From NCBI GenBank assembly GCA_045539595.1, contig JAZQFQ010000074.1, forward strand, positions 3,300 through 67,299: a stretch of 64,000 nt of DNA, given 5' to 3'. The first letter of the stretch is position 1, and each line of letters starts with the position of its first letter. Below the pieces are notes generated by a model. That model made no database searches. It had not been told where the DNA came from and saw nothing but the letters and a program-made list of their open reading frames with translations. Positions 40,831 to 50,169 of this stretch are shown here, one piece after another. This DNA comes from SIG701 sp045539595. GTDB lineage: Bacteria > Bacillota > Clostridia > Oscillospirales > CAG-272. Made by a program: the position numbers and the translations under genes.

Positions 40831-40831
40831 C

Positions 40832-40868
40832 AAGCCTTGGAATCATTCGGATTCTAAGGCTTTTTTCG
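40832..40868 (+). terminator. Terminator after tRNA-fMet supplied by the element
   Basis: Stem AAGCCTTGGAATC / GATTCTAAGGCTT (near perfect) then T6. It lies just inside the element end and replaces the original chromosomal terminator, now displaced to 60038. Confidence 0.85.
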
Positions 40869-40933
40869 TGCTTTTCTCCATTCGGATGTAGTGGGATCTA
40901 TTGAGTGTAAATCTCATCTAACCATAGAAATTT

Positions 40934-41014
40934 CGTCGGCGAAATGTCGGCGAAAGCGATTTTGGTGCCTACTCTTCCCTCTTTGCCGTCGGCTTAACCC
41001 GTCGGCTCGTCGGC
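40934..41014 (+). repeat. Left arm-type integrase sites (GTCGGC cluster)
   Basis: A 22-bp block at 40934-40955 (two GTCGGCGAAA units) is repeated exactly at 59906-59927 near the other end. Three more GTCGGC hexamers follow at 40988, 41001 and 41009. Placement ~105 bases from the crossover repeat fits arm-binding sites of a tyrosine integrase. Confidence 0.65.
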
Positions 41015-41036
41015 AGGAGCGACTAAGAAATAGACA

Positions 41037-41073
41037 GAAAGAGGAACCCATCCCCAAGATGAGTCCCTTTTGT
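41037..41073 (-). terminator. Terminator after the first DUF3846 gene
   Basis: Minus-strand stem AAAGGGACTCATC pairing with GATGGGTTCCTCTTT (with a G-U and a small bulge), loop TTGGG, then TCTTTCTG. Confidence 0.55.
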
Positions 41074-41081
41074 TTTGCGCT

Positions 41082-41468
41082 TTATACGATGTAGAATCCG
41101 GCGAACAAAGCGTTATCTGCTTCATCCTGCGTGATGCTTTCGGGAATAGCAAAAAACTCCTTATAGTGTTCCATGTCCTTCGCAGATAGTGAGCACAGGT
41201 TTCCCTCATTATCCTGCCCTGTCACGTAGAATACACCGCACAAGACATCACTCCATAAACGCCGGTTAGGTTCCAACCCAATAAGCTTTCCTTCCTCATT
41301 GCACAAGATACAGACTTCATCACTAAGCGATATTATCTCGATTAACCCACGATAATCCGCTCCTATGGATACTGCTGCCTGTAGCGACTCGAGGCTGTTA
41401 TCCAACCTAACGATCCTCGGTTCCCTGCCCGGCTCAACCATCAACACTTCAATTACTTGCTGTTTCAT
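41082..41468 (-). CDS. DUF3846 family protein
   Basis: 128 residues from ATG 41468 (GGAGG 7 bases upstream). IEVLMVEPGREPRIVRLDNSLESLQAAVSIGA, VCILCNEEGKLIGLEPNRRL and VLCGVFYVTGQDNEG match DUF3846, a family found mainly on phages and integrative elements with no known function. A second, more divergent copy is at 50170-50583 in the same element. It sits just after a terminator, so expression probably depends on read-through. Confidence 0.8.
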   Translation of the reverse strand: MKQQVIEVLMVEPGREPRIVRLDNSLESLQAAVSIGADYRGLIEIISLSDEVCILCNEEGKLIGLEPNRRLWSDVLCGVFYVTGQDNEGNLCSLSAKDMEHYKEFFAIPESITQDEADNALFAGFYIV

Positions 41469-41483
41469 TCTAAACCTCCATAA

Positions 41484-41521
41484 CAAAAAATATCCGATAG
41501 CAGTACATTACCGCTATCGGA
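41484..41521 (-). terminator. Terminator before the first DUF3846 gene
   Basis: Minus-strand stem TCCGATAGC / GCTATCGGA with an 11-base loop, then TATTTTTTG. Placed directly upstream of the DUF3846 ribosome binding site. Confidence 0.8.
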
Positions 41522-41591
41522 CTGAATTAATAATATATGTCTTTTGCGTCTAAAAACACAGTATTAGGCCCTTGCACACTCAGCTACAGAC

Positions 41592-42572
41592 TTAAAAACC
41601 AGGGATAGGACTTAAGTTATACTTCATGATCATATCAAAGACTATTCTCTTCACAGTGCTGTGGTACGGATGGCACTTATCCTGTGCCCAGCCAAATATA
41701 ATCTGAAACATCCAACTGTCCCCCAACTCTTCCACTTGATCGTAAAGTTCGTATGCGCTGAGGACCTGTTGGAACAACTTCCAAAGACACTCTTCTGTAT
41801 TTGTCGGATGTATGGCTTTATAGATGGCATAATTCAGCGGTGCATTGAGTATATCATCAAAGTCAAGATAGAAATGGTTGTCCACATTGTATTTCATCAA
41901 ATGGTATACAGAATTTAACTGATCGGAGGAAGAACTGAGGTCAATGTCATACTTCAGCTGAAAGGCCTTGCACACATGATTGTAATCCATCCACTGCTTA
42001 TACGACCAACTTACAGCCTCTGGCAACAGTTTACATATTGATGTCTTAAAATCGTCCAGAAACTGCATACGGCCAGCTATATACCTCGGATTCAGAAAAT
42101 CGAAATCCCTTTCTCGATTATGCTTGGGTAAGCTGGTAATCGTTTTGCCTTGCAGCAGGCGTTCTATACCCCAAGCATGCTGAAAATCCCAATATACATT
42201 CAACTGATGGGCTCTTTGAGTTGCATAATGGTATGCCCGTGCAAATTCTTTTGTCATTATCCACTGATTAAACGCCTCGTTGTCGTTAAGCAAAGCTTCC
42301 TCAATGGCTTGCAGCAAAACATTCACCTTTTTCGATCTTACAGCACCGATCTCACCGTAAAATATGTGGATAAGAGGATTGAACAAAAAGACACTCCCGT
42401 ACTTTTTGGTGTTCTTCTGCCAAATATCAAGGAGTACATTCCAGCGTTTAGTTTTACGCTGAACGATAGAGATATAATCCACCGGTGGATCGACAGTACA
42501 CACCTGCATGGTCAAATCGAAGAGCTTCTTAAATCTAATGGTGGAAGGATTTACCGAACGTTTTGTAGCCAT
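41592..42572 (-). CDS. Unrecognised protein, member of an element-encoded paralogue pair
   Basis: 326 residues from ATG 42572, which comes one base after the integrase stop codon and uses GGAGGG inside the integrase 3' end. Helix-rich, Trp/Tyr/Phe-rich, no signal peptide. It shares a spaced pattern with the protein at 44051-45073: ..LLNDNEAFNQW.., LLPEAVSWSYKQWMDYNHVCKAF, P.NTEE..WKLF....SAYE and SWMFQ..FGWAQD. No known family recognised. The pairing and position around the integrase suggest a role in element biology. Confidence 0.75.
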   Translation of the reverse strand: MATKRSVNPSTIRFKKLFDLTMQVCTVDPPVDYISIVQRKTKRWNVLLDIWQKNTKKYGSVFLFNPLIHIFYGEIGAVRSKKVNVLLQAIEEALLNDNEAFNQWIMTKEFARAYHYATQRAHQLNVYWDFQHAWGIERLLQGKTITSLPKHNRERDFDFLNPRYIAGRMQFLDDFKTSICKLLPEAVSWSYKQWMDYNHVCKAFQLKYDIDLSSSSDQLNSVYHLMKYNVDNHFYLDFDDILNAPLNYAIYKAIHPTNTEECLWKLFQQVLSAYELYDQVEELGDSWMFQIIFGWAQDKCHPYHSTVKRIVFDMIMKYNLSPIPGF

Positions 42573-42573
42573 A

Positions 42574-43722
42574 TCAACATCCCTCCTTTCCGCTGAAAAG
42601 AATCTCATCGATTCTGTCCCCGGCATCCTTCTGCATCTTAGTAGTACAATGGGCGTAAATATCCATCGTCGTGCTGATATTGGAATGGCCCATGCGATCC
42701 TGCACAGCCTTCATGGACACGCCACTCTCGATCAGTGCTGTAGCATGACTATGACGCAAATCGTGAAAACGGATATGTTCCAAATTGTGTGCATCAGTGA
42801 AACGCTGCCACTTGCATTTCCATGCCTGAGGATGATACGGTTTACCGTTCCACTGACGAATTACATAACCATCATCGTGGAATAGAGATCCGTACTCCTC
42901 TTTGTCTGCTAAGTAACGCTCGTATTCCGCCAGCATCTGTTCCTTCATGCGCTCACCAAAGGTGATGTCTCTGATACTTGATTCAGTCTTTGGTCTTTTC
43001 TCCACAACCTTACCATCCGCATACACACGATTGCGATGAATATGCATTACCTTATTCTCCAGGTCGATGTCGTCCCAGCGGAGAGCAAGCAATTCACCAC
43101 GTCTGAGGCCTGACATCGATTCAAGGAGCAACGGGAAATACATATCCGTGTACTTAGCTGCTTCCAGCATAGCATTGATTTCCTCAGCCGTGTATATGTT
43201 ATATCGAATCTTCTCTCGCTTAGGTAGCACAGTACCCTCGCAGGGATTATCGTTGATCATTCTCAGCGTCTTTGCTTTCTTCAGTGCGGCGTTAAGATTC
43301 ATATACACGTTGCGGATGGTTTTGGCAGATAACCCATCCGCTTGCAGTTTATTGATCCAGCTTTGAATATGACTGTTCTGCAATACCCTTAGCGGAATCT
43401 TGCCCAAAATGGGATCCAGATAGCGCTGTATCTGGCCCTCGTAATTGCTGGCCGTAGTAACGGATAAGTTCGTGCAGTACAGGGTCAGCCATTGATACAT
43501 CCACGAAGATAATTGCATCGCGGATGTATTGACTACATAGTTGCCGCCGCTCACTGCCGCTACCAGGCGATCCTTCTCTGCTTCCGCCTGCCGTCTTGTT
43601 CCTTTGAATGTCTTGTATTCTCTGACACGTTCCCCGGTGATAGGGTCAGTACCACCTTCGATCGTGATCTGATATACGATGCCGTTCTTGGTTTTTCTTT
43701 CTCTTACATTACCTGATGCCAT
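42574..43722 (-). CDS. int: Tyrosine recombinase / integrase
   Basis: 382 residues. N-terminal arm-binding AP2-like domain (YQITIEGGTDPITGERVREYKTFKGTRRQAEAEK), SAM-like core-binding domain (70-165), then the catalytic domain with R207 (SGLRRGE), H320-x2-R323 (HDLRH), H346 (MGHSN) and nucleophile Y356 (DIYAH). Integrates and excises the element at tRNA-fMet. Encoded ~1.7 kb inside the left end with the excisionase-like gene immediately upstream. AAGGAGG precedes the ATG. Confidence 0.95.
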   Translation of the reverse strand: MASGNVRERKTKNGIVYQITIEGGTDPITGERVREYKTFKGTRRQAEAEKDRLVAAVSGGNYVVNTSAMQLSSWMYQWLTLYCTNLSVTTASNYEGQIQRYLDPILGKIPLRVLQNSHIQSWINKLQADGLSAKTIRNVYMNLNAALKKAKTLRMINDNPCEGTVLPKREKIRYNIYTAEEINAMLEAAKYTDMYFPLLLESMSGLRRGELLALRWDDIDLENKVMHIHRNRVYADGKVVEKRPKTESSIRDITFGERMKEQMLAEYERYLADKEEYGSLFHDDGYVIRQWNGKPYHPQAWKCKWQRFTDAHNLEHIRFHDLRHSHATALIESGVSMKAVQDRMGHSNISTTMDIYAHCTTKMQKDAGDRIDEILFSGKEGC

Positions 43723-43725
43723 TTC

Positions 43726-43965
43726 TTATTTCCTCCTTAGTTTTACGGTGTTACGTACATTACCGTTATTATATATATTCTTTCCGCTCGACTTAACGGT
43801 CTGCGGATTATCTGCTGACACGAATGCGTTAAAGACCGTTTCAGCTACCCTGTACTGCCGTCCTATGCGGATATATGCTATGCCGCTGTTCTTGATGAAT
43901 TCAAGCGCCGTATCATACGATACTTGAAGAAGATCAGCAATGTCGTAAGGTGTAAGTGTTTTCAT
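43726..43965 (-). CDS. xis: Excisionase-family helix-turn-helix protein
   Basis: 79 residues. LTPYDIADLLQVSYDTALEFIKNSGIAYIRIGRQYRVAETVFNAFV is the winged-helix excisionase (MerR-like HTH_17) fold, followed by a basic tail. Three bases separate its stop from the integrase ATG. Directs the integrase toward excision by bending the element ends. GAGG lies 7 bases before the ATG. Confidence 0.85.
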   Translation of the reverse strand: MKTLTPYDIADLLQVSYDTALEFIKNSGIAYIRIGRQYRVAETVFNAFVSADNPQTVKSSGKNIYNNGNVRNTVKLRRK

Positions 43966-44050
43966 ACTAGTACCTCGATTACTTGTTAATAATCACACCT
44001 CCTTCTTCTCTCGTAAAAAGTTAGAGAGTAGAAGGAGATGTTTCTGAGTT

Positions 44051-45073
44051 TTACTTTCTCATTGATACTGTAAATACTCTACGTTTTGCTTCCTTCAGCA
44101 CCTCATCGTCTCCATGATAGTCAGAATACCATGCGTATACTTGGGCAAAAAGCCAACTGTTTTCAATAGTGCTGTATTCGAAAACGTCAACCGGATGTAT
44201 AAGCTTACCTTTTTGTATAGCATATAGTTCTTCGTTGCCGGTCTGCATTTCTGCCGCTTCTGTAGCACAAAGGAACATTTTGATCATTTTATCCTCGGTG
44301 TCTTCAGGCCAAATTACCTTTGCCAAAGACATGGGCAATCTTGTTATGTTACTTGCGAACCAAGCCTCGTCTCGGTCAGATAGCGACTTATCCCTGGTGT
44401 GATTCATCAAAAGAAGTAAGATCCTACTGTATTCCACATAGTCATTACTATAGTCAATGCCGTATAGCTTAATAATCTCATCGTAAATATGTCTTTCATT
44501 ATACCAATATGACTCATCCCATGATCCAGCGACAGGGATAATCGTTTTAATAGCCGATTCGTACTCGTGGATCGCGTTCTTGTAGTTTATGCATTCTGAC
44601 AAGTATTTCGCCTTAGAGTACCGAATCTTCCATAGCATCTTATCCCACAGATAATGGTAATGCTCGATTGAGCGTCGATAGTCATCAGCATCTTCTATCC
44701 AAGGTGAGGTATCATTTCCTACTGCTTTCATCGCAGTTGTACATGCATCATAATCATCCCAAGCTGCAAAGGCATCTCCATCCATTAGAAGCTCCTCTAC
44801 AACAATCCGAATAATTTCTTCATACTCTGGCTCACATATATCTGAGGGAATCCCCCACATGATACGATGTATTGCATCCAAGAAAATGCCTTCAGAGCCA
44901 AATTCGGAATACATTTCCCACACATCTGCCAGTTCAAGCCACGCATTACCATTCACAGAGAATGTTCCTTCGGGGAATTTATTCAAATTCAGCACAGCAA
45001 GTGTAAGGGCATATAACTTAGCAAAATTTGCATCGTTCTTTACGTAGATATTAAAATTTCTGTTATTTTCCAT
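44051..45073 (-). CDS. Unrecognised protein, second member of the paralogue pair
   Basis: 340 residues, AAGGAG before the ATG. Acidic, Trp/Tyr-rich, mostly helical. Shares with the protein at 41592-42572 the patterns EELLMDGDAFAAWDDYD, IIPVAGSWDESYWYNERHIYDEI, P.DTEDKMIKMF...TEAAEM and SWLFAQVYAWYSD...R.VF...MRK. It precedes xis-int. No family recognised. The two genes flank int/xis, so they are probably ancient duplicates maintained with the integration module. Confidence 0.75.
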   Translation of the reverse strand: MENNRNFNIYVKNDANFAKLYALTLAVLNLNKFPEGTFSVNGNAWLELADVWEMYSEFGSEGIFLDAIHRIMWGIPSDICEPEYEEIIRIVVEELLMDGDAFAAWDDYDACTTAMKAVGNDTSPWIEDADDYRRSIEHYHYLWDKMLWKIRYSKAKYLSECINYKNAIHEYESAIKTIIPVAGSWDESYWYNERHIYDEIIKLYGIDYSNDYVEYSRILLLLMNHTRDKSLSDRDEAWFASNITRLPMSLAKVIWPEDTEDKMIKMFLCATEAAEMQTGNEELYAIQKGKLIHPVDVFEYSTIENSWLFAQVYAWYSDYHGDDEVLKEAKRRVFTVSMRK

Positions 45074-45363
45074 AGATAAAAATCTCCTTTATGTTTGATT
45101 TACCAAAAATTATTAGTATTCCTCTTCACCGAAAAGTACTTTGGAACAGGGAATCTGCAGGGAAAGTCCTGGTTGAAGAATCGTAAAGTGATCCTTATAA
45201 CTTTCCAAGAAATTCCCTTTCTCCCTCCAAACTTCATATGGTTCCCAGAAAAACCGCAAAATGAATGCAATATTTTTTGTGATGGGTACACCAAAATGGA
45301 GGGAGACGGGGAATCTCATTATAGCGACTAAAGATTCTCTGCACTAATCGGTTGTAAATTTCC

Positions 45364-47085
45364 CTACTGTAGGAAACGCACTACGATTACGGCCACTGAT
45401 TTATCGGCCTTAGTAATCTGTCTCTTGCGGTAGTTTTTATTGGCCTCATAGTCTAGATATCCTGCCGCCTTGAACTTTTTGAGAATCAATCCAGGATTGT
45501 TAAATTTGAGTTCTCTCATGATTTTGGGGAATTCGGTGGCAATAATATTTACCTCCATCCCGCCGCCATCAAGATGTTCGATCTTACCCAGACAGGGTGC
45601 GCTACTTGACCATACGGAAGAACCATTTGTAATGAAGCGGCCAATATTCGCATTTACAAATCCTCTGAGTGCGTTGTAAGCACGAAGTCCAATATCGGTA
45701 TTAGCATCTGTGTTTACCTGTTGTTCGACAAGGAAGCCAATAATATCTTGCTTTGAAAACTCGATTTCAAGAGCATCCTCTGCGATATCGGCAACAGTCA
45801 GAAGAATCGCCCCAAACTCGGCCAACCGACGAATCGTTTTTGACTGACACCCGCCAGCACTAAGTGCGTTGGAGTATTCGGTCAAATTCTTTTCACGCAG
45901 GTTTGCTACAGCATGGTAAGTCATATTTTCAACGATGTACTGAGTAAATTTTGCACCTGCATGGCCATAGTTTTCATAACAGCCAGCAACAATCGCATCT
46001 GCCTGTTTTGAACTATCCGTAAACTCTGCACTGATTTCACAGACACGGACATTCAAACCTGAGTTTTGATTGTCAGCTTTTTCGAGCAACGACTCTTCAC
46101 CAACAGAGAGGATATTCGTTCTGATAACGTTTGTCTTTTGCATCTCGGTTGGACTCAGCATACGGTCTTTGTCGGCACCGTCAGACAGAGTATAGATCGT
46201 TGATGTCAATCGATCAGTGGTTTCAACTTTTGACAGCTCGTCGTACACCATAAGTGTTCCATCCAAGCCATCGAGCTTACCAATCAAAGCGTTTGACGTC
46301 CCTTTCCAAGACGAAAGCAATGATCGTAACGGGTTTCCATCCGGGCCACAGTATCTCGCGGTTTCAGCTGGATTAGGGCAACCTATTACAGATGTTGCTG
46401 CAATAGCTGATGTCGTCTTTCCAGAACCGCTGTCACCCATGAAGTGAAAGATCAGATTTCTCGCACCCCATTCACAGGATATTATTGGGCTCAGACCAAT
46501 CAGTACAGCAATTTCAAGAGCAGGTCTTCCGATAATCCATTTGACCACCATGGATTTCCATGCCTCGTATGTACCTTTACGACCTATATCATACGCTCCA
46601 ACATAATCAGCACTCTCATTATCTCTCGAACTGCTGATTAGGCCAGGGCCCTTGAAGAACATGCGTTCCTTATCGGTGCCAACATTCTCGATAAGCCAGC
46701 CTGTTCGGTGAAAGCACATGCCTTTTTCAGCTGAATCTTCTGACACTCTGAGGCAATTCATCAATGTATTGAGGCTAGAGTCATAGACATCCGCATTACA
46801 CTTGAGAAGAAGAGCCTGTACCTCTTTCTTTCTGCTCAAGAGTTCTCGAGACATATTCACAGTTTCTCTCGTTCCCTCCAACGTATCAAAACCGATTGTA
46901 AGAATGGGAGAGCCTCCGTCAATGTCTTTTGAAACTCGATCAATTGCAACACGGCGACCGTATCCAACGAATTCAAACTCGTCTTCATCTTCCCCGGGTT
47001 CATAGCGACCGTACTGTTCGACGCCATCTACGATTCCATAGCCATACGAGGCATAAATGCTTTTGGATTTCTTTTTCTTTGCCAT
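45364..47085 (-). CDS. DUF927 family ATPase
   Basis: 573 residues from ATG 47085 (AAGGA upstream; earlier in-frame ATGs lack spacing). Walker A MGDSGSGKTTSAIAATSVIG after the DUF927 opening region MCFHRTGWLIENV...MFFKGPG; Walker B LMVYDEL; arginine-rich central region (NSGLNVRVCEISAEF). DUF927 proteins resemble hexameric replicative helicases and are encoded by phages and integrative elements, often with primase functions. It probably unwinds or replicates the excised element. The stretch 45074-45363 downstream of the gene at 45073 shows nothing I can support. Confidence 0.82.
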   Translation of the reverse strand: MAKKKKSKSIYASYGYGIVDGVEQYGRYEPGEDEDEFEFVGYGRRVAIDRVSKDIDGGSPILTIGFDTLEGTRETVNMSRELLSRKKEVQALLLKCNADVYDSSLNTLMNCLRVSEDSAEKGMCFHRTGWLIENVGTDKERMFFKGPGLISSSRDNESADYVGAYDIGRKGTYEAWKSMVVKWIIGRPALEIAVLIGLSPIISCEWGARNLIFHFMGDSGSGKTTSAIAATSVIGCPNPAETARYCGPDGNPLRSLLSSWKGTSNALIGKLDGLDGTLMVYDELSKVETTDRLTSTIYTLSDGADKDRMLSPTEMQKTNVIRTNILSVGEESLLEKADNQNSGLNVRVCEISAEFTDSSKQADAIVAGCYENYGHAGAKFTQYIVENMTYHAVANLREKNLTEYSNALSAGGCQSKTIRRLAEFGAILLTVADIAEDALEIEFSKQDIIGFLVEQQVNTDANTDIGLRAYNALRGFVNANIGRFITNGSSVWSSSAPCLGKIEHLDGGGMEVNIIATEFPKIMRELKFNNPGLILKKFKAAGYLDYEANKNYRKRQITKADKSVAVIVVRFLQ

Positions 47086-47212
47086 CATTTTGTCCTTTCT
47101 TTGATCCATGTACCACACAGCGTACGGAGAGCTGTGGACACAACGTATTTACTTTCCAATGAACATTCTGCGAGCGCTCACGGGGCCAGAGCCCCCTAAT
47201 TACTCGTTGCCT

Positions 47213-47722
47213 TCAACCGCTACCAAGGGCCTCGAGAATATCATCCGAAGCCTTCACATGCACCTTGCCGTCATCACTGATGTTCGTAATTGCAAAGCCA
47301 TCGCGCTGACGTATCTGCTCCATGCAGCATATAGCCTCGCGCTTTAACTTTCTTGGCACACCATAATCTCGATGATTGGCGACCATCTCGCAAAATACGG
47401 GCATCAGGCGGCTTCCAGTATCAGGGTACTGCTTCGCCAAATCAATCAGTCCACGAAGGCCTTTTTTGAAATAACCTTCATTGACCTTGTCTTCTCTCAG
47501 TGCTGGGTTCCAGCCCAAATCGAGTGCCTTGTGTGCCGCATTATGCTTATAGTCACCTTCGTTCGAAAAACATATTGTATACGCGATTTCGTTGAGGTTT
47601 CCCGCACACAGCGCCACAGTAAGCAAGTCGACATCATGAATGATATCGGCAAGCATAATGCTTGCAACTGCAGATGCCTTTTCACCTAAGCCTTTAATCA
47701 TGTTTACCATTCTACTTACCAT
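47213..47722 (-). CDS. Hypothetical element protein
   Basis: 169 residues from ATG 47722 (GGGGAAG upstream). Helical, with SNEGDYKHNAAHKALDLGWNPALREDK and MVANHRDYGVPRKLKREAICCMEQI; no motif recognised. First gene of the minus-strand set that continues with the DUF927 gene, 127 bases later. Diverges from the gene at 48107 across a 385-base regulatory region. Confidence 0.6.
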   Translation of the reverse strand: MVSRMVNMIKGLGEKASAVASIMLADIIHDVDLLTVALCAGNLNEIAYTICFSNEGDYKHNAAHKALDLGWNPALREDKVNEGYFKKGLRGLIDLAKQYPDTGSRLMPVFCEMVANHRDYGVPRKLKREAICCMEQIRQRDGFAITNISDDGKVHVKASDDILEALGSG

Positions 47723-47980
47723 ATCTTCCCCAGATGCCCAGCATCGTGTGCACACCGTACAGATGCATCTGAGGGAAGCCTTTCTTATATTATTTTGTAT
47801 CGCAAGAATGCAACCACGGAAACGGCTAGCATCTTACCGGTTAGGTGTCAGCCTTTGCAAGCAGGATTCACTAAGCCGTCGCCTAATGTTTCTATCTCGC
47901 TTGCATCACCAAGATTACCCTTGCAAATACATCTTAGCATACTCAAACGGGTCTGTAAACATCCACAATTATATCTATTT

Positions 47981-48030
47981 TATACTTATAACCTTGACAA
48001 ATTATCAAATTATACTTATAATATACTTAA
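47981..48030 (+). promoter_or_regulatory. Consensus promoter with direct repeats, divergent region
   Basis: TTGACA (47994-47999), 17 bases, TATAAT (48017-48022): perfect consensus. TATACTTATAA occurs at 47981 and again at 48011 over the -10, and ATATACTTA follows, so an operator or iteron array overlaps the promoter. The remaining part of the 47723-48106 gap holds three CTTGCA-type words but no ORF I trust. Confidence 0.75.
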
Positions 48031-48106
48031 AACAGGATTTTTAATATAAACCAATGAATCTTGGTTATGTGGCTTTAATTCAAATAATGAAAAGAGGGTA
48101 TCACTT

Positions 48107-49021
48107 ATGCCTAGAGTTCCAAAGCTACGCACAGACGTATATAATTTTCTTCTAAACTACTTTAGAGATAGGTATCAAAACAGCCAGGCCCTGCAGATTA
48201 GAGAAACTAACAAAAACGATATCAAATTTCCTACTATCAAGTCTATCATAGAGTTTGTAGAAAAAAGCGACCGGTATGTTGTCAAGAAAAAAGGAGAAAA
48301 ATCCAAGACAACCTACAATGTGGATCAATCCATCCTATCACCAGATACTATAAGAAAAGCAATAGAAAAATTAATATCAGATGGAAAAATCCGCAAAATA
48401 GATGGATCATACGAGTATGTCCCTCACATGGACAGATCACTAGAGTATCACCCTACCCTAAAATTCTCGGAGAAGATAGATATTTCTATAGGCTATCCTG
48501 ATGAATTTATGGTGCTCACAGTAGATCCGGCTCATATTATAGGTGTTACTAACTATTTAAAAGCTCTTTTTTACAAAGGGGATATCATTTTTATTCCGAT
48601 TGCGGACAAAATCTTGTGCATAAGTATATATCCAAAAAATGTGCTGTTTACTATGCCAGGTGAGGAGAGCAATGAGTTTGAGCCCATTAATATGGATCTG
48701 CGCGGCAGAATACTAAATGCACTTAAACATTTCAACTGCCATCTCCCGGACTTCCCTTATGGTCAAAAATATGAATATGAATATTATCTTCGACATGATT
48801 CCAAAACATTAAACTTGTTTAAGAAACGATTTGCCACTAAGATAGCCACAACAAATGAAGAAACTATAGATAAAACCACAAAGAAAAGCATAAATTCATA
48901 CCGTTTAATTTCTGACATACTAGATGCTCAATATGAAACCGAGCATGAGATGGAAGAAGAAACAAAAACAGTTAATACCAAAGCCAACCAAGAGGCCTAT
49001 ACCTCTGGCGCCATAGAGTAG
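48107..49021 (+). CDS. Unrecognised element protein with winged-helix-like N-terminus
   Basis: 304 residues, GAGGG 9 bases before the ATG. Strongly basic and A+T-rich. Residues 8-110 include two helix-turn-helix-like stretches (IKSIIEFVEKSDRYVV and SPDTIRKAIEKLISDGKIRKIDGSYEYVP) that look like a winged helix; the remaining part is beta-rich. It runs opposite to most of the element and has the strongest promoter in it. It could be a replication initiator or master regulator acting on the repeats just upstream; this is inference. Confidence 0.7.
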   Translation: MPRVPKLRTDVYNFLLNYFRDRYQNSQALQIRETNKNDIKFPTIKSIIEFVEKSDRYVVKKKGEKSKTTYNVDQSILSPDTIRKAIEKLISDGKIRKIDGSYEYVPHMDRSLEYHPTLKFSEKIDISIGYPDEFMVLTVDPAHIIGVTNYLKALFYKGDIIFIPIADKILCISIYPKNVLFTMPGEESNEFEPINMDLRGRILNALKHFNCHLPDFPYGQKYEYEYYLRHDSKTLNLFKKRFATKIATTNEETIDKTTKKSINSYRLISDILDAQYETEHEMEEETKTVNTKANQEAYTSGAIE

Positions 49022-49112
49022 CCCCGCAATCTTGCTGCATTCATATATATATAATAATTACGACCCATAGAGCCAAGAGCCCTATGGGTCAATTTATTTA
49101 TGGAGGTAGTAC

Positions 49113-49457
49113 ATGCTATACAGATTCAGCACCACCCGCGAAATCCACGAATCAGCCTCACGCTTCCAGGCGGAAGTAGTAACTGCGCTGTTAACTAGTA
49201 CAGCGGCCATTGAACGTGAATATGCTTCTGACCGAGATTGCCGGGAAACGGGTGGTTACTCTATCGTGGTAGAAACCACAGAGGATCTTTCGGCCTTACG
49301 TGAGATTGTAAACATTGACACGCATCCCTGCGAATGGGCAACGCGATTAGGAGCGTCAGGGTTTGTTTCCGCGCTCTACGTGATTAACAACAATCTCACA
49401 ATTATGCTCTGCATTCCGGAATGCATCGCCCCGCCGATCATAATGGATGAACTATAA
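49113..49457 (+). CDS. Hypothetical element protein
   Basis: 114 residues; GGAGG 6 bases before the ATG. Soluble, two short hydrophobic strands near the C-terminus (SALYVINNNLTIMLCIPECIAPP). No family recognised. Overlaps nothing; the DUF1643 gene starts 31 bases later, so the two are co-transcribed, probably with the gene at 48107. Confidence 0.6.
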   Translation: MLYRFSTTREIHESASRFQAEVVTALLTSTAAIEREYASDRDCRETGGYSIVVETTEDLSALREIVNIDTHPCEWATRLGASGFVSALYVINNNLTIMLCIPECIAPPIIMDEL

Positions 49458-49488
49458 TGCCAATTTATATAATGAAAGGAACACCACT

Positions 49489-50073
49489 ATGAAGACCATC
49501 GAAACCACCCTTACCACCACCGCTTTTTTCTCGGAGGATGGTAGTCGCAAATACCTAATTAAGAAAAGTTGGGATTTAACCAAACCTTCGCTCACAATTG
49601 TGCTGCTTGCTCCCAGCACAACCTCGGGAATCGCACTAGACAATACTACGCAGCGAACCATAGGAAATGCAGATCGGCTTGGATTCGGTTCTGTAAGCAT
49701 TGTCAACCTATTTTCCAGCATGGATGAATTAACAAGCGCCTCTGCTGTGGATGAAGACCCTGAAAATATGAAAATGATCGTTGCTGAGGCAAAGAAATGT
49801 GACGTTTTGGTATATGCCCCCGGAAATGGTAAGGCCAAGAACCCGGTTTTCCAAGCACGTGCAGCACAAGTACTAAAGCATCTGAAACCCTTTGAGAAGA
49901 AAATGAAGTGCCTTTCCAACGAGGACGGCTCCATCAGGCTGCGGCATCCACTCTACCCCGCTGTTCGTACCTGGTATCTTAGTGACACCACGGTCGATGA
50001 GGCAATGCAGACGATAACCGATGCCCAAATGCCTCCCAAACCAATTGGCAGACCAAGGAAAACGCAACAATGA
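49489..50073 (+). CDS. DUF1643 family protein
   Basis: 194 residues from ATG 49489 (AAAGGA 9 bases upstream). SRKYLIKKSWD, LTIVLLAPSTTSGIALDNTTQRTIGNADRLGFGSVSIVNLFS and CDVLVYAPGNGKAKN are the conserved blocks of DUF1643, a family of small proteins frequent on mobile elements, with an apparent nucleotide-binding-like core but no proven activity. Ends with a proline/arginine-rich tail. Confidence 0.8.
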   Translation: MKTIETTLTTTAFFSEDGSRKYLIKKSWDLTKPSLTIVLLAPSTTSGIALDNTTQRTIGNADRLGFGSVSIVNLFSSMDELTSASAVDEDPENMKMIVAEAKKCDVLVYAPGNGKAKNPVFQARAAQVLKHLKPFEKKMKCLSNEDGSIRLRHPLYPAVRTWYLSDTTVDEAMQTITDAQMPPKPIGRPRKTQQ

Positions 50074-50074
50074 C

Positions 50075-50116
50075 AAAAGCTCCCTGCCTCACGCTGTGTG
50101 GGGCGGGGAGCCTTTA
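50075..50116 (+). terminator. Terminator after the DUF1643 gene
   Basis: 10-bp stem GCTCCCTGCC / GGCGGGGAGC (one G-U) with a 13-base loop then CTTTATT; convergent minus-strand gene ends at 50170. Confidence 0.7.
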
Positions 50117-50169
50117 TTGGCGGGATCATAGAAAATGGAGGATTTGTATGATCCTCGCTTTCCTGTCAC

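Noticed and set aside
45095..45331. Small ORFs on both strands between 45074 and 45363
   Set aside because: Mutually overlapping frames without convincing RBS or composition; left as a 290-base stretch with nothing supported.
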